A stretch of DNA of 64,000 nucleotides, taken from contig JAGTTD010000008.1 in the NCBI GenBank assembly GCA_018398585.1, forward strand, positions 12,164,501-12,228,500, in the 5' to 3' direction. The position numbers and the translations under genes are program-made. Below the pieces are notes generated by a model, which ran no database searches, was not told where the DNA came from, and saw only the letters and a list, made by a program, of their open reading frames with translations. The DNA comes from Simmondsia chinensis (Eukaryota; Streptophyta; Magnoliopsida; Caryophyllales; Simmondsiaceae). This document shows positions 10,400 through 21,732 of this stretch, one piece after another; the first letter of the stretch is position 1, and every line of letters begins with the position of its first letter.

Positions 10400-11620
10400 T
10401 GCTGCGATAGAGATTTCAGTTAAGGCTCTTACTGGTAATGGAGCTCATAGCACAATCTGGATTAGAGGAACAGCTGGTAAGAGGTCCATTATCATTCTCA
10501 TTGATAGTGGGAGTAGTCATAGCTTCATAGATCCCAAAGTTGTTAAGAAAGTGGGTCATGAGGTGATCAAAACTCACCCGCTTGCAGTCACAGTGGCTGA
10601 TGGGAAGACAGCGACCACGCAGAACAAATGCCAGGGATTCTCTTGGTTGATGCAAGACCGTAAGTTCAGCTACAACTTTAGAATCCTTCCTTTGGGAGGG
10701 TGTGACATGGTGCTTGGGGTGGATTGGATGAGATCCTATAGTCCGGTATTGTTTGATTATGCAAACCTCTCGGTGTCATTTGATGTTCATGGGTCTAAAG
10801 TCATACTGCAGGGAGTTACTGAGCCGGCACATTTGCAAGTCATCAAGGGTAGTAAGCTCATGAAGGGCCTTCAAGGTTGTGCATACCAATGGGTGGGCCA
10901 ATTGTTTGCCATTGCATCAGTAGAATTGACTGCCATTACAGAACCAGAGGTGCAGAATTTAGTAGCTGAGTTTGAAGATGTGTTCGAAGTGCCTACATCA
11001 TTACCTCCTAGGAGGAGTTTTGATCACGAGATTCCTCTCAAGGAGGGTGCAGAGCCGGTGAAGATCAGGCCCTATAGGCATCCTCATGCTCACAGAACCA
11101 AGATAGAGAAACAAGTGGATGAATTGCTTAAGACTAACTTCATACAAGTTAGTCATAGTCCTTTTGCTTCTTCCGTCATACTTGTTAAGAAGAAGGATGG
11201 TACAACACGCATGTGTATTGATTATAGGCAGCTCAACTCTATGACTGTGAAGGACAAGTTTCCTATACCAGTTATAGATGATTTGTTGGATGAGTTGTAA
11301 GGGGGATAAGTCTTTTCCAAGCTGGACCTTCGGCAAGGGTATCATTAGATCAGAGTAAGTGAGCCTGATGTGTATAAGACTGCATTTCGGATGCATCATG
11401 GACACTTTGAGTTTGTGGTTATGCCATTTGGCTTGACCAATGCACCTGCTACATTCCAGGCTCTCATGAATGATGTTTTCAAACAATTTCTTAGGAAATT
11501 TGTATTGGTTTTCTTCGATGACATCCTCATTTACAATGCATCTTTTGAAGAACACTTGAAGCATCTGAGGGAGGTATTTTTGATCATGCGTAAGCATAAA
11601 TTGTTTGGTAAGTTGTCCAA
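10400..11620 (+). pseudogene. pol: Protease and reverse transcriptase of element A
   Basis: Same frame as gag. The aspartic protease motif [14 protein letters not shown] is at about 10492, followed by [15 protein letters not shown] runs from [10 protein letters not shown] through [16 protein letters not shown] (about 11190) and [13 protein letters not shown] to the catalytic FFDD (about 11512). Stops at 11298, 11307 and near 11346 break it between DELL and KLDLRQGYH. Confidence 0.85.
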
Positions 11621-12400
11621 GTGTTCATTTGCTCAAACACATCTAGAATACCTCGGCCATGTGAGCTCTTGTGATGGAGTTGCAACCGATCCTTCAAAGG
11701 TACAAGCTATGAAGGATTGGACTGTTCCGGTCTCATTGAAGCAATTGAGGGGTTTTTTGGGGTTAACTGGCTATTACCCCAAGTTCATAGCTATCTATGG
11801 TGCCTTAGCCAAGCCCCTAATAGATTTGCTTAAGAAGCACTCCTTCAAATGGTCGGAAGATGCTCAAAAGGCTTTTGATGTTCTCAAATCTGCAATGTGC
11901 CAAGCACCAATTTTGGCTATGCCGGATTTCTCTTCAAGCTTCATTTTGGAGACAGATGCTAGTGGAAGTGGTATTGGAGCAGTACTGTCTTAAGGGGGGA
12001 GGCCTATAGCTTACCTCAACCAAGCCTTGAGTGCAAAACATCAAGCTCTTTCCACATATGAGAAAGAGTACCTTGCCATTTTGCTTGTGGTTGATAACTG
12101 GAGGCATTACTTAGATGGGCATCACTTCATCATTAAGACTGATCATCAAAGTCTTAAACACTTATTAGAGCAAAAGATTGTCACAAGGATACAAGGAAAG
12201 GGTTGTTGAAGATGTTGGGGCTGAATTATGATATTGAGTACAGAAAAGGCAGAGAGAATTGGGCTACGGATGCTCTGTCACGCAGGTTTGAGGGCCATGA
12301 GCAGGGTTCCATTAGAGCTATTTCTTTGATTTCTCCTGCTTGGATGGAAGAATTACATCGATCCTATGAGAATGATCCTTTTACTTAGGAATGTATAGCT
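11621..12400 (+). pseudogene. pol: RT connection and RNase H of element A
   Basis: [14 protein letters not shown] and [17 protein letters not shown] (first RNase H Asp) precede a TAA at 11991. YLNQALSAKHQALSTYEKEYLAI and TDHQSLKHLL follow in the same frame. A frameshift near 12200 moves the end (YRKGRENWATDALSRR) to another frame. Confidence 0.85.
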
Positions 12401-12407
12401 GCTGCTA

Positions 12408-13430
12408 GTGTGGGCAAGCCTGGTTGCTGGTAGTTCTGTTACCCGAGGAATTATCAGAATTCAGGGGAAATTGCATATGGGTAGCTCTACTGATCTCAGG
12501 CATCAGGTCATCAATTCAGCTCACGATTCTTCATGGGGAGGTCACTCAGGTATAGAGGGAACTTATCAGAGATTGAGGCTTCATTTTAGCTGGCCCGGGA
12601 TGAAGAAGGAAGTGACTAGTTTGGTGCAAAGTTGTGAGGTTTGTCAACAAACCAAACTTGGTGATCATAGATACCAAGGGCTGCTCTAGGCCCTTCCTAT
12701 TCCTGAGGGCATATGGCAATACATAAGCATGGATTTCATCGAAGGATTACCTAAGTCAGAAGGGAAAGAGGTGATTTGGGTAGTGGTGGATCGGTTCACC
12801 AAATCTGGACATTTCATTGCTTTGGCTCGACCTGTCACTACAGAAAAATTAGCTCGTGTGTTCTTGGAAAACATTTACAAGCTTCTTGGATTGCCTCAAT
12901 CCATAGTTTCAGATAGGGATAAACTCTTCACAAGTCACTTTTGGAAGGAATTGTTTGGGCTCTTGGGAACAACCTTGGCTATGAGTTCTTCATACCACCC
13001 TCAAACCGATGGACAAACGGAGAGGGTTAATCAATGCATTGAACAATACCTCAGGAGCATGGTATTTAATCATCCTAAGGTGTGGGGAAGGTGGCTCTCT
13101 TTGGCTGAGTATTGGTATAATACTCATTTTCACACTTCCTTGGGAATTTCTCCATTCAAGGCCTCGTTTGGTTATGATCCTCCTTCTCCTCTTGGATTGC
13201 AAGGGGTTGGGTCTAATTGGAGTGTAGCAGCTGATATGTTGCAGCAAAGGAAACATGTCCCCGATGAAGTGGTATGCTGATAAGAAGAGAATTGATCGAA
13301 ATGTTGAGGTAGGAGACATGGTATATCTGAAATTGCAGCCTCATAGGCAATCCACAGTAGCAGTAAGGAAGAATGTCAAGCTATGTGCCAGGTTTTTTGG
13401 TCCTTACAAGGTCTAAGCTGGTCACCAACC
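12408..13430 (+). pseudogene. pol: Integrase of element A
   Basis: Zinc-binding HHCC region (HDSSWGGHSG...CEVCQQTK, about 12520-12650), DDE core starting MDFIEGLPKSEGKE (12729), SDRDKLFTSHFW, and SSYHPQTDGQTERVNQ with the Glu. A TAG interrupts between zinc finger and core (12687). A small deletion near 13255 removes codons before [12 protein letters not shown]. The C-terminal RFFGPYKV (about 13390) is the GPY/F module typical of chromovirus integrases. Confidence 0.85.
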
Positions 13431-13649
13431 GTCCTTAACACCTCCAGATGTAGGCTCCAATGGCCTTATGAAGTCACAACCTGCTGCAGTAGTCGAAGAA
13501 GGATCAACAGCAGCCACAGGTAACAAAGTTTAGCAGCTGTGAGTTACTTGGAGCAACTTGGATGAAGCGTTCACAAGAAAGGAATTTTTTGTTGAGTTAA
13601 TTTCCTTCCTTTCATTCTTGAGGACAAGAATGTTGTCAGGGGCGGGGAT
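13431..13649 (+). pseudogene. pol: Chromodomain-like C-terminal tail and polypurine tract of element A
   Basis: Decayed tail with VTWSNLDEAFT (compare VSWCNLDDSLTTWEEE in B) and FILEDKNVVRGGD (13611-13649), the last part in the pol frame. The G-rich AGGGGCGGGGAT (13638-13649) abuts the LTR and would be the plus-strand primer. It therefore both codes and primes. Confidence 0.7.
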
Positions 13650-13989
13650 TGTTATGTTTTCCTTTGATATTTTTGATGTAATAAAACGTATATTCTTGAA
13701 CCGGTTCGAATTTGCTTTTTGGCACCAGAATTAGTTAGGTAGCTCCCGGTAGTTGCTTATTGGCGGGAGTCTAGTTTAAAGTTAGGATTTTGAATGCTTG
13801 TTTCAATTTCCCTTTATATAGAGTGATCTTGTGTAATTTTGTGGTATTCAATGAAAATTACTTATCTTTATGAGATAACTTCTCTTCTCATCTTATTCTC
13901 TCTCTATTTCCTCATCTCCTCTCAATTCTTTCTCATCCCTTACTCTCTTTCCCTTAGGTTAAGATCAATATTTAATCTCGATCTTAACA
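13650..13989 (+). repeat. 3' LTR of element A
   Basis: TGTTATG...TTAACA, 340 bp, partner of 8551-8890. It is followed by target duplication GCATG (13990-13994) and then the interrupted copia sequence. Confidence 0.9.
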
Positions 13990-13994
13990 GCATG

Positions 13995-14990
13995 CAATAA
14001 TCGAATATTGTCATCTAGCCGCTTTCAACTCTCTGAAAGAACCTAAGAACATAGAAGAAGCTCTTAATGACAGAAATTGGATAATGGCAAAGGAGGAAGA
14101 GCTAAATCAACTCAAGAGAAGTGATGTGTGGGGACTAATGGATGGACCTCAAGATCACCAAGGCATCGGTGCCAAGTGAGTCTACCATAACAAGAAAGGT
14201 GAGGAAGGTAATGTGGCAAGAAAGAAGGCAAGGTTAGTAGGTAAAGGTTATAACCAAGAGAAAGGTATAGACTACGAGGAAACCTTTGCTCGTATTGCAA
14301 GATTAGAAGCCATTAGACTCTTATGTGCATTTGCTTCATTTAAAAACTTCGAACTTTTTCAAATGGATGTAAAAAGTGTATTTTTACATGATTTTATTGA
14401 AGAAGAAGTTTATGTCGAACAACTACCCGGATTTGAGGTTGACAAATTATTCAGCCATTTTTTAAACTCAAAAAGGTTCTCTGTGGATTGAAATATGCTC
14501 CTAGAGCTTGGTTTGAGAGATTGAGGTCTTTATAATGAAAAATTGATTTTCAAGACGAAAGGTTGACACCACACCTTTTATCAAACACTCTAGGCGTGAC
14601 ATTCTTATTGTGCACATTTATGTTGATGATATAGTGTTTGATGCTACTAATCCATCTCTTTGTGAAGAATTTGCAAATCTTATGAGCATGGAATTCGAAA
14701 TGAGTATGATGGAAAAATTTAACTACTTCCATGGATTGCAAATCAAGCAAGGCAACAAAGGAATTTTCATCAACCAAGCCAAGTACATCAAGGAAATGCT
14801 TAAGGAATTTGGCATGGAAAATTCCAAGGCAATCACAACACCAATGCGCTCAACTCTTAAGTTAGATATGCATGAAAAGGGTAACAAGGTGGATCAAAGG
14901 TTGTATCGAGGTATGAATGGATCCCTTCTTTGCCTTACGGGTAGTGGGTCTGATATATTGTTCAGTGTATGTTTATGTGCTTGATTTCAA
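13995..14990 (+). pseudogene. pol: Copia reverse transcriptase, unit 2
   Basis: Resumes after element A. 14213-14491 has KKARLVGKGYNQEKGIDYEE and FQMDVKSVFLHDF, with a frameshift near 14455. 14610-14984 has an intact catalytic YVDD (MHIYVDDIVFD) and FNYFHGLQIKQGNKGIF. Stop at the shared position after SVCLCA. Confidence 0.85.
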
Positions 14991-15063
14991 GCATGTCCTA
15001 AGGAATATCACTTGTGTGCCATTGGTACTCCCACCTTTGGCATATTTTGCCCTAAATCTGGAT

Positions 15064-15519
15064 GATTTTGCAGGACACAAAGTGGACCAAAAATCGACTA
15101 CTGGTACTTGTCAATTTCTTGGTCACGCTTTGGTGTCATGGTTTAGCAAAAAGCAAAATTCCGATGCTTTATCCACTACTGAGGCTCAGCATGTTGCATG
15201 TGGGAGTTGTTGTGCTCAAATGTTGTGGTTGATGCATCAATTAAATGACTATGGCATTCATAATAGCCATGCTCCTATAATGTCCGATAGCACTAGTGCT
15301 ATATGCTTAACTAAAAATCTGGCTCAACATTCTCGAACAAAGCATATTGAGGTTAGACATCACTTCATTCGTGATTATGTGCTTACGGGAGATGTTATTT
15401 TGAAATTTGTTCCCACCAATGACCAACTAATGGACATTTTTACTGAACCTCTGGGTGAAGAAATTTTTTGTGATATTAGAACAAGAACTAACATGTGCAT
15501 TTTGACTATTTGGCTTTGA
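15064..15519 (+). pseudogene. pol: Copia RNase H, unit 2
   Basis: DFAGHKVDQKSTTGTCQFLG, KKQNSDALSTTEAQH, STSAICLTKN, KHIEVRHHFIRDYV and LMDIFTEPLGEE in one frame to 15519. The upstream part of the open stretch (14917-15060) is a frame-shadow of RT and not RNase H. Confidence 0.85.
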
Positions 15520-16245
15520 TTGCTTACATTCAATAATAAGTTTTAATGCTCAACATCAAATAGCTCCAATGGACCAAGTATTCTTATCCAATTCATGGAT
15601 ATAGGAACTTGGCCTACTTAAAGGGGGGAGGGGGTATTTTCAATTAAAAAGTTAATAATAATAGAAAAAATGCAGAGAAAGTCGGTCATGATATGCTCTT
15701 TATTCGTCGACACACTGTATCCGTGTCTCGACACACAAGCCAATAGTGAGCTGTGTGTCGACACACAGAGGCCAGTTCACGGGTTTGCAGTCGCTGCCCA
15801 TTGACCTCTTTTTTTACCTCCTCTTTCTTCACATTTTCCTCATGTTCCTCGTCTTCACTCCTTCAGCACTCTTTCTCTCTCATACCCTAACCTCTTTGTT
15901 TCAAGTTTCTTTTCAAATTCATCAATCACGCTCAAATTTCTACCGGAAATCAGGTTGCTATCAAAGTTTTAACATCAAAACATTAGGTTTTTGTAAAAAA
16001 CTCATCTCTTTCACAAAACCCTAACCAAAACCCAACCCACTATAATTTTTCTCAAATCTGTTTATTTTTCTTCACTTTTCTTGCTTTTTAAAGTTAAAAA
16101 TCATCTATTTTTACTAACATTTCCCTCTCCTTAACAAGTTTTAAGCAAATCTCACAATTTCACCTTTTTCTACAAAACCCAAACCATGCCCACGAAACGT
16201 TTTTCTCCCTTTCACCAAATCTCTTCAAACTTTGAGTGATGAGTC
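15520..16245 (+). other. Spacer with G-rich tract and palindrome, unit 2
   Basis: G-rich tract TTAAAGGGGGGAGGGGG at 15618-15634. 18-bp palindrome CTGTGTGTCGACACACAG at 15751-15768, with a degenerate partner (GTGTCTCGACACAC) upstream. C/T-rich leader. No gene seen. Confidence 0.65.
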
Positions 16246-17046
16246 ATGAGTCATACAAAGAGGTCGGAAAACACTTCCGAGTAGAGATACGGAAACAATG
16301 ATGGTGCTTCTTCTTCCCAGGGGTGCTAGTTCGGTAAATTCCTCTAATACGCTATTTGGTAGATTTTTAGATTGTACTTGGAGTAGGAGAAAGAAATTGG
16401 GGGAATTATCCTCAAATGTTTTAGGCTAAGTAATTAAACTCAATGCGTATTATATAAATGAATTGCTTGATGTCGTTATGGATGAAGAGGATGATTTTGT
16501 TTTTCCCCAAGAACTCCACCGATTCCTACTCCCTAAATCTCACTGCAACTCCTTACTTGCACATGTTTGGGTTGACATACCACTTTCTAACCCAAAGTTG
16601 CCAAACTTGAATGATTTAGGAGTGGTTCTTAAGTTAGCGCATAAATTGATTAGTAAGAACATGACTCCAAGATCGGGTGGCTTCGACTCGGTCTGAAACT
16701 TGCATCTATTCCTTTTGTCTCGACTCCGAAGTGACGACAAAATTAATCTTGGCGATTTAGTGTTAAAAATTCATTTTTCATATTGATTCTTCAAAGACTA
16801 ATCCCGCTTATGGCATGCTTCTTACCCGTGCTTTTCAATGCATTTTAACTAGCTCATCTTTTACAAACTCCATTCCTTATCCAGATGATTCTATTGAGAC
16901 ATCTTTGAAAAATATGGGTTTCGAATTTAAACACAATGAATGGGTAAAGAAACAAAAGGAGTTAGGAGAATGGAAGAAATACATGAAGTTGGAGATGAGG
17001 AATTGGAAGATTTTTACAGAGGGGGTGGGGTTATTTAGGATGAATC
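16246..17046 (+). pseudogene. Env-like ORF, unit 2 (5' part; rest at 22270-22300)
   Basis: Pieces MLDVVMDEEDDFVFPQELHRF (16463-16696) and MLLTRAFQCILTSSSF (16815 on). Element D interrupts the codons after VGLFRM. An open frame then runs 22 residues into D's LTR, giving an artificial chimeric end at 17111. Confidence 0.6.
17042..17046 (+). other. Target site duplication of element D (left)
   Basis: GAATC, matched exactly by 22265-22269 after the distal LTR. Confidence 0.9.
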
Positions 17047-17578
17047 TGTTAAGGTTTCAAAGATTGCTCTTGAGCCTTAACCTTGGATGGGATAGAGAGA
17101 GTATGAGATGATATAAGAATATAGAGTTTAGATGAGAAAGAAGGAAAAGGAGATGAGAGAGTAGGGGGAGATATCAAAAGATATCACATTCATTTATCAA
17201 GTTGTTTCATTACAAGCTAGAGCCATCCGACTTATACTACTTACATGATATGAGCTAATTCATTGAATTTAGCCACCAAGGACTAACCGCTTCTTAGGTC
17301 AGCCGCTACCCTTGACTCAACTAACTCACGGCCTTGACCAACCACTACTCGACTTATTACATGACCCAAACCAAGCTAAACTACTACTTACAATAACAAC
17401 TAACTAATACAACTCCAACAACAAACAACGTAACAGTCGCAATGCAGTAGCAAATCAGTAACAACCCAGCAGCTAACAACAACAAGACGGTCCCAAACCT
17501 GACCAATGCAACAGCTACGGCAGCAGGACAACATCTCAACCATCATGAGTTCATGCCTCGGATTCTCGGATCATAACA
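17047..17578 (-). repeat. 3' LTR of element D (minus strand)
   Basis: 532 bp. On the minus strand it begins TGTTATGATCCGAGAATCCG, the same start as the LTRs of C and E, and ends CTTAACA. By eye about 5% different from 21733-22264. Confidence 0.9.
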
Positions 17579-17708
17579 TTCCCTTCCTCTTGAAAACATT
17601 ATTGTCCTCAAGAATAGAAGAGAGTTGTAACAATGAGAACACTTAATGCATATGAAAAAATAACTAAAGTGATGAAGTTTTGCTGAAATCTGCAGCTAAA
17701 GACATCTA
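17571..17708 (-). other. In-frame coding tail, polypurine tract and LTR-borne stop of element D
   Basis: Reading minus, the frame of the ORF ending at 17706 continues (with stops) to SILEDNNVFKRKG, then ATG TTA TGA. This stop codon (17571-17573) lies inside the LTR. The purine tract AAGAGGAAGGGAA (17579-17591) overlaps the coding tail. Confidence 0.7.
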
Positions 17709-18722
17709 AAACAATTCAATCCGTTGCAGATAATGAAGGGAGTGGTGCTGAAACTTATTGCAACTAAAACAAGCCAATGATGAACTGACTCTGTAACGCA
17801 GCAAATCCATGAAGATGACATCTTGTTTCGATTTAAAGTTGCGTTTGATTGCACAATACCCCTCAGGAGGTCTGCATCGATCAAACCAAACATCAACAAT
17901 ACACCCACAACACCTCATGATGCAGCTAACACAGCTCAGAATTCCAACTTGCTGCCGAGAATCACAAAACGCATCAATGTTTCTGTATTTCTGCTTGTAG
18001 AAGGCTGCACAACTGATTTTGTATATCTTTAACCCAATAAAGCTGCAAACGAAGTCCTTTAACATCTCGGGAGGCCTTCCAAACTCAAACCAAGAGACCC
18101 ACACATCAAATTCTGGTTGTAGGCATTCCCAAAAGCAGCTCCAAAAAACCCAATTCTTGACCTTGGCAACCCAACACATTGGAATTTCATAAGGATGCAG
18201 CTGTAACTCTTTCATTTTGGATCTTATCCAAAATTTGTATTGCTCAAACATCCACCAACTCGACCCACTCAGATTATGCTCAACAAACTCTTGATTGTTC
18301 CCCAAATCCACATGATCAGCTGCAGAACTCAAGAATTCAGCAGTGTACACCCAAGACAACACATAGCTGCGGAAGTCACAAATTTCAACTCGATTCTCAT
18401 CCATATAGAAGCTTCTTGAAGTGAACAAGTTATGAAATCTTCCCATAATCATAATAACACCAATCACATTCCCTTTGAGCATCTCATTTACTGCTGTTAA
18501 TGAGAGAATTGGAATACTCTCAGAATTTTCAACATTTTCAGCAGCTGCCTTGCATACATGCTGTCCTAACTTGATCAATCTATCTCTTGGGACTTTGGCT
18601 TGAAGTTTCGGGCTTATGCACCACCAATTTAAGTACCCATGGCCCTTACTTAAATTCCAAAGACACAATGTCATAATGTGAACATCCCAAACCATTCCAT
18701 TTGCAAAGCTCACGCAGCACAC
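17706..18722 (-). CDS. Unknown protein, C-terminal half, element D
   Basis: Open 338 codons (the start shown is simply the first Met after a break). I do not recognise the family. It is colinear with element C 44940-45700. Conserved blocks include NLFTSRSF-MD-NRVEICDFRSY, KFWIRSKMKEL and WVSWFEFGRPPEM, then CVSCIMR and VWFDRCRPPE. The RPPE motif occurs twice, each time after an aromatic/acidic segment. No DDE, RT or protease signature is visible. Leucine-rich upstream neighbours suggest a helical protein. Confidence 0.6.
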   Translation of the reverse strand: MCCVSFANGMVWDVHIMTLCLWNLSKGHGYLNWWCISPKLQAKVPRDRLIKLGQHVCKAAAENVENSESIPILSLTAVNEMLKGNVIGVIMIMGRFHNLFTSRSFYMDENRVEICDFRSYVLSWVYTAEFLSSAADHVDLGNNQEFVEHNLSGSSWWMFEQYKFWIRSKMKELQLHPYEIPMCWVAKVKNWVFWSCFWECLQPEFDVWVSWFEFGRPPEMLKDFVCSFIGLKIYKISCAAFYKQKYRNIDAFCDSRQQVGILSCVSCIMRCCGCIVDVWFDRCRPPEGYCAIKRNFKSKQDVIFMDLLRYRVSSSLACFSCNKFQHHSLHYLQRIELF

Positions 18723-18755
18723 AACTTTAAATCTGTACAGCTGATTTCTTTGGAT

Positions 18756-18980
18756 TCAAAGCTTTACCAACCACCAATTTTGCCTCAAATGACCAAGCTT
18801 TGCTTTATTATCGACCAACACAAGCATAAGTAACAAATATAACAAGTGAAGACACCAACCAAGCCCTTGAACAGCTGAAGACTTCTTCAACCACAGAGTT
18901 GTTCTGTCAAAAGCTACCTTGCTGAATTTTTCTCTTATTTTAGCTGAAGTTCTCCTCAAACTTACATTGATCCTTTCCAT
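18756..18980 (-). pseudogene. Unknown protein, leucine-rich segment, element D
   Basis: MERINVSLRRTSAKIREKFS, then a hydrophobic stretch LHLLYLLLML that is identical in element C (about 44610-44640), then DNKAKLGHLRQNWW. Frameshift or stop separates it from the downstream ORF. The stretch could be an amphipathic helix or membrane segment. Function unknown. Confidence 0.5.
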
Positions 18981-19222
18981 CCAAACATTAAGTAAATATT
19001 AAAGCTTGTCCAAATGATTTTTCCACTCAAAACAACTACAACAAATCACCCCAAACATGTTCAGGATCTACTTCTGATAACAAAGCTGCAGTTGCTGTTC
19101 GTTCCCATTTTCATATGCTATAAACTTTGTCTTTGCTTGGCCTTACACACCAGCTATATGGTCATACCAACAGCCCAACATATCCTCAAGCCAACCACAA
19201 TTCATCAAACAACTAGCAACGA

Positions 19223-19645
19223 TTACCAACCCATCAAGTCAACACTTTTGTATGAACCTAAGCAACACAAATTCTGGAACAATGGAAACTTCATTGTCAC
19301 AAGTATTGTGCAGCTTGCAAAATGTGTAACTTCACAACTTGCTTTGATGTTAACTTCGCAATGACCCACAGCCTCAACCATTTTTCCACCAATGCTTGTA
19401 CGGACATCGCATTTTTCAACATCAAACAGTAGCATCGAACGCCTAACTTCTCCAAACACTTGTAATCCATTCTTTCCCGGATCGAGGAAACTTCCAACTC
19501 CATACATATCAGTTACAGCACCAGTTGTACTGATTTTGGGCTGCACAGAATTTTGTTTCAGCATAGTACAACATTTATACACATCCAACAACTCAATTGC
19601 TTGTATTGACACAAGGCTTCTCCTTCGTTGGACTTTGAAACGCAT
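19223..19645 (-). pseudogene. Unknown protein, middle segment, element D
   Basis: 140 codons in the frame containing RFKVQRRRSLVSI and, at about residues 47-57, YGVGSFLDPGK. Counterpart in C reads DVGSSFDPGK. Preceded, across a stop, by KRCDSLLKRTNQAAR, matching KRVDFLLKRSN and AARVHFK in C. No known domain recognised. Confidence 0.45.
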
Positions 19646-19690
19646 TCTCGCAGCTTGATTAGTTCTTTTCAGCAGAGAATCACATCGTTT

Positions 19691-20224
19691 CTACTTCACA
19701 TAGCCTTGTGTATCTTCTCCGGGATTAGGAGGTAACTCGCCATATGAATGCGAGTTTGAATACACCATTACTCCCCTCAAAAACACACCTTGTTCGGCAT
19801 CCGATAGTACCATAGCTATAACAGCTGGTTTACCAACAGGATGTAATCGTTCAGCCGTGAAGATGTTACAATTCTGATCCAAAATTGACTCGTCAGCAGG
19901 CCTCAAGTTCTGATTTTGCATACCAACTTGCCATGGAGTAACACTTAACTGATTTGACGATGTATCTAGTGGAATAACAACAGTAGCATCAAGTTTTTCA
20001 GCAGAATACTTCGGTTCTACATCGCTCTCTGCTCGATTGCTTGTGAGGACTTCATAGAGACCCACTTGTAGCATCGAATAATCCTTGGAAGACCATGACT
20101 CGATCACTGACTTGTCATGCTTCAATTTCTGCTTAGTAAACTTCTTTTTTCCCCAAAAATCTTTCAATGCGTCATTAAGATGATTCCTCTTCACTTTACT
20201 CTTTGCATTCTTTATCATTCCCAT
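19691..20224 (-). pseudogene. Unknown protein, basic/N-middle segment, element D
   Basis: 177 codons beginning KNAKSKVKRNHLNDALKDFW, a basic stretch that C matches (RAKRSQLNDALNEFWKQRR). Later it has a Q/N-rich part and VGKPAVIAMVLSDAEQGVFL. Ends at ELPPNPGEDTQGYVK, shared with C (PPNAREAFQVYTKP). Confidence 0.45.
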
Positions 20225-20245
20225 GACGTGAAAATCGTATTCCCA

Positions 20246-20680
20246 TTACGGATGCCTGTCATGCTGTGCCTCAACATCATCAAGACACTCCAACTCAAGC
20301 AAAGAGTCTTCATAAGGATCATCTTGTTCAAACTCAGGTTCGTCTAGCTTGTGTTCATCAATTTCGGCATTGTCGTGGTCGGATTCATCTTCAACAACAA
20401 CAGTTTCTACTACAACTTCCTCTTTGTGCTCAACCTTGAACTCTTGATTGTTAATCGAATCCTGCAACTTCACAAGCTTTGCTTCATTTTGCTGCAAACG
20501 ATCTTCTTTACTCGAATATTTTTCCAGATATAACAGCTGCATTTTTATCAATTTCTGAATGCTGTCATTCTGCTGCTTAAACTCGGACTTTATGTCCCAA
20601 AGAAGATCAGTAGTAAGATATTGAGGTCCGATTGTAACATTTGCCTCAGCTTCCGATCGAGTTCTCACTCCATCAGCCAT
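20246..20680 (-). CDS. Unknown acidic coiled-coil protein, N-terminus of the element D ORF
   Basis: Start taken at ATG 20680 (MADGVRTRSEAEANV) because its GV-TR motif resembles the gag starts of A, B and E. A Q/K/E-rich heptad-like region (FKQQNDSIQKLIKMQLLYLE) precedes an acidic run NAEIDEHKLDEPEFEQDD and YEDSLLELE. The acidic run is almost the same in C (43075-43170), whereas the coiled-coil part differs. It may take the place of gag, but this is inference. Confidence 0.5.
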   Translation of the reverse strand: MADGVRTRSEAEANVTIGPQYLTTDLLWDIKSEFKQQNDSIQKLIKMQLLYLEKYSSKEDRLQQNEAKLVKLQDSINNQEFKVEHKEEVVVETVVVEDESDHDNAEIDEHKLDEPEFEQDDPYEDSLLELECLDDVEAQHDRHP

Positions 20681-20689
20681 ATTTGCAAT

Positions 20690-21717
20690 GAACAACAATT
20701 TCTATCTGGAATCAGCTCAGGTCGCAGAATACAAGTTTGAAAATCGCAGAAATGTGAAACTTGTTTCACAACTCTTCAACAATCGATTGCTTTATGAAAT
20801 TGTACTCCTTCGTTCGCACAACAATCCGCTGCTATCAATTCCACAATCGTCACAGATTATAACCCTAATATGCAGATTTTGGCACACCGAGTGTTCGACA
20901 AACCCAAACTTCGAACAATTTCTGACAATGATGTTTTCTTAAATAATCCAGACTAAGAATCTGAAATAAGCTTGTTTTTTGTCTGCAATGGTGATTTAAA
21001 CACACTATTCACCACAATCTTCAAGAACAAAATCAGATTTCAACACTTCGGTGCTTAGTTCATTGTCAAACTTTTCGCCTAAGCAAATCTCGACTCAATA
21101 ACATATAATTCTTAAGAATCAAAGGCAGATTCTGATGAATCCTCACCATTTCTATTCTTACCAACACAATTTCCACACAATCCAGCCACAAAAGCAGATT
21201 CGGATCGAATATGATCTGGTAGTTCAGAAAGAAGTTACCTCTATTTTAATTTCTGAATTGTAGAATCGGATTAAACCTCAATTCAGCGGGTTTCTGATCT
21301 TTTGATGTTGATCAAGTGCAATGTGGATCAATTAGCTCAATTTTAACTTCTTCTTCAACCGATCAGATGAATGATTGATCAAGAACAATAAAGCTCAACT
21401 TCAACTAATGCTTTGCTCAGCACTCAACTAGCAGCTGAAGCTTGATCAATCCTATTGAATGAAATCAACAAATTCTGATCGAAAAAACTTTCTTCATTGT
21501 AACTCAATCAATTATGTCCCAACCGAAACAATTCCCGAGCAATGCTGATCACAATTGCAGTGACCGCCACTTTTCAATTCAAAATGCAGAATTGAATTCC
21601 TCAATGCAAAAAACGGAACTAAATTAGTACCACAACTATTTTTATTGATTAATTGCAATACAATTAATCAGATTTTGCATTTTTTCGGATATGAGCTTGA
21701 TTCGGAAGCCAAATCAA
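20690..21717 (-). other. Untranslated leader of element D
   Basis: About 1 kb AT-rich leader between PBS and ORF. It shares blocks with the leader of element C (for example sequence around GATCAAGCTTCAGCTGC and TCTTAAGAATTATATG). No further gene seen. Confidence 0.5.
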
Positions 21718-21730
21718 GGCTCTGATACCA
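21718..21730 (-). promoter_or_regulatory. PBS of element D
   Basis: Minus strand TGGTATCAGAGCC, initiator Met tRNA type, two bases from the 5' LTR. Confidence 0.9.
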
Positions 21731-21732
21731 AT

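Larger units (their letters stand above)
8551..13989 (+). mobile_element. Element A: Reina-like Ty3/gypsy chromovirus, full length, decayed
   Basis: 5,439 bp with two 340-bp LTRs, tRNA-iMet PBS, a single gag-pol reading frame (gag, PR, RT, RH, INT, chromodomain-like tail) and a polypurine tract. Short LTRs, about 5.4 kb length, the Met PBS and a C-terminal tail ending FILEDKN fit the Reina clade of chromoviruses. By eye the LTRs differ at roughly 16 of 340 positions, so it is an old insertion. The frame has several stops, two frameshifts and a small integrase deletion. Confidence 0.9.

Noticed and set aside
17809..18424. Plus-strand open frames inside element D
   Set aside because: Frame shadows of the minus-strand ORF conserved with element C.
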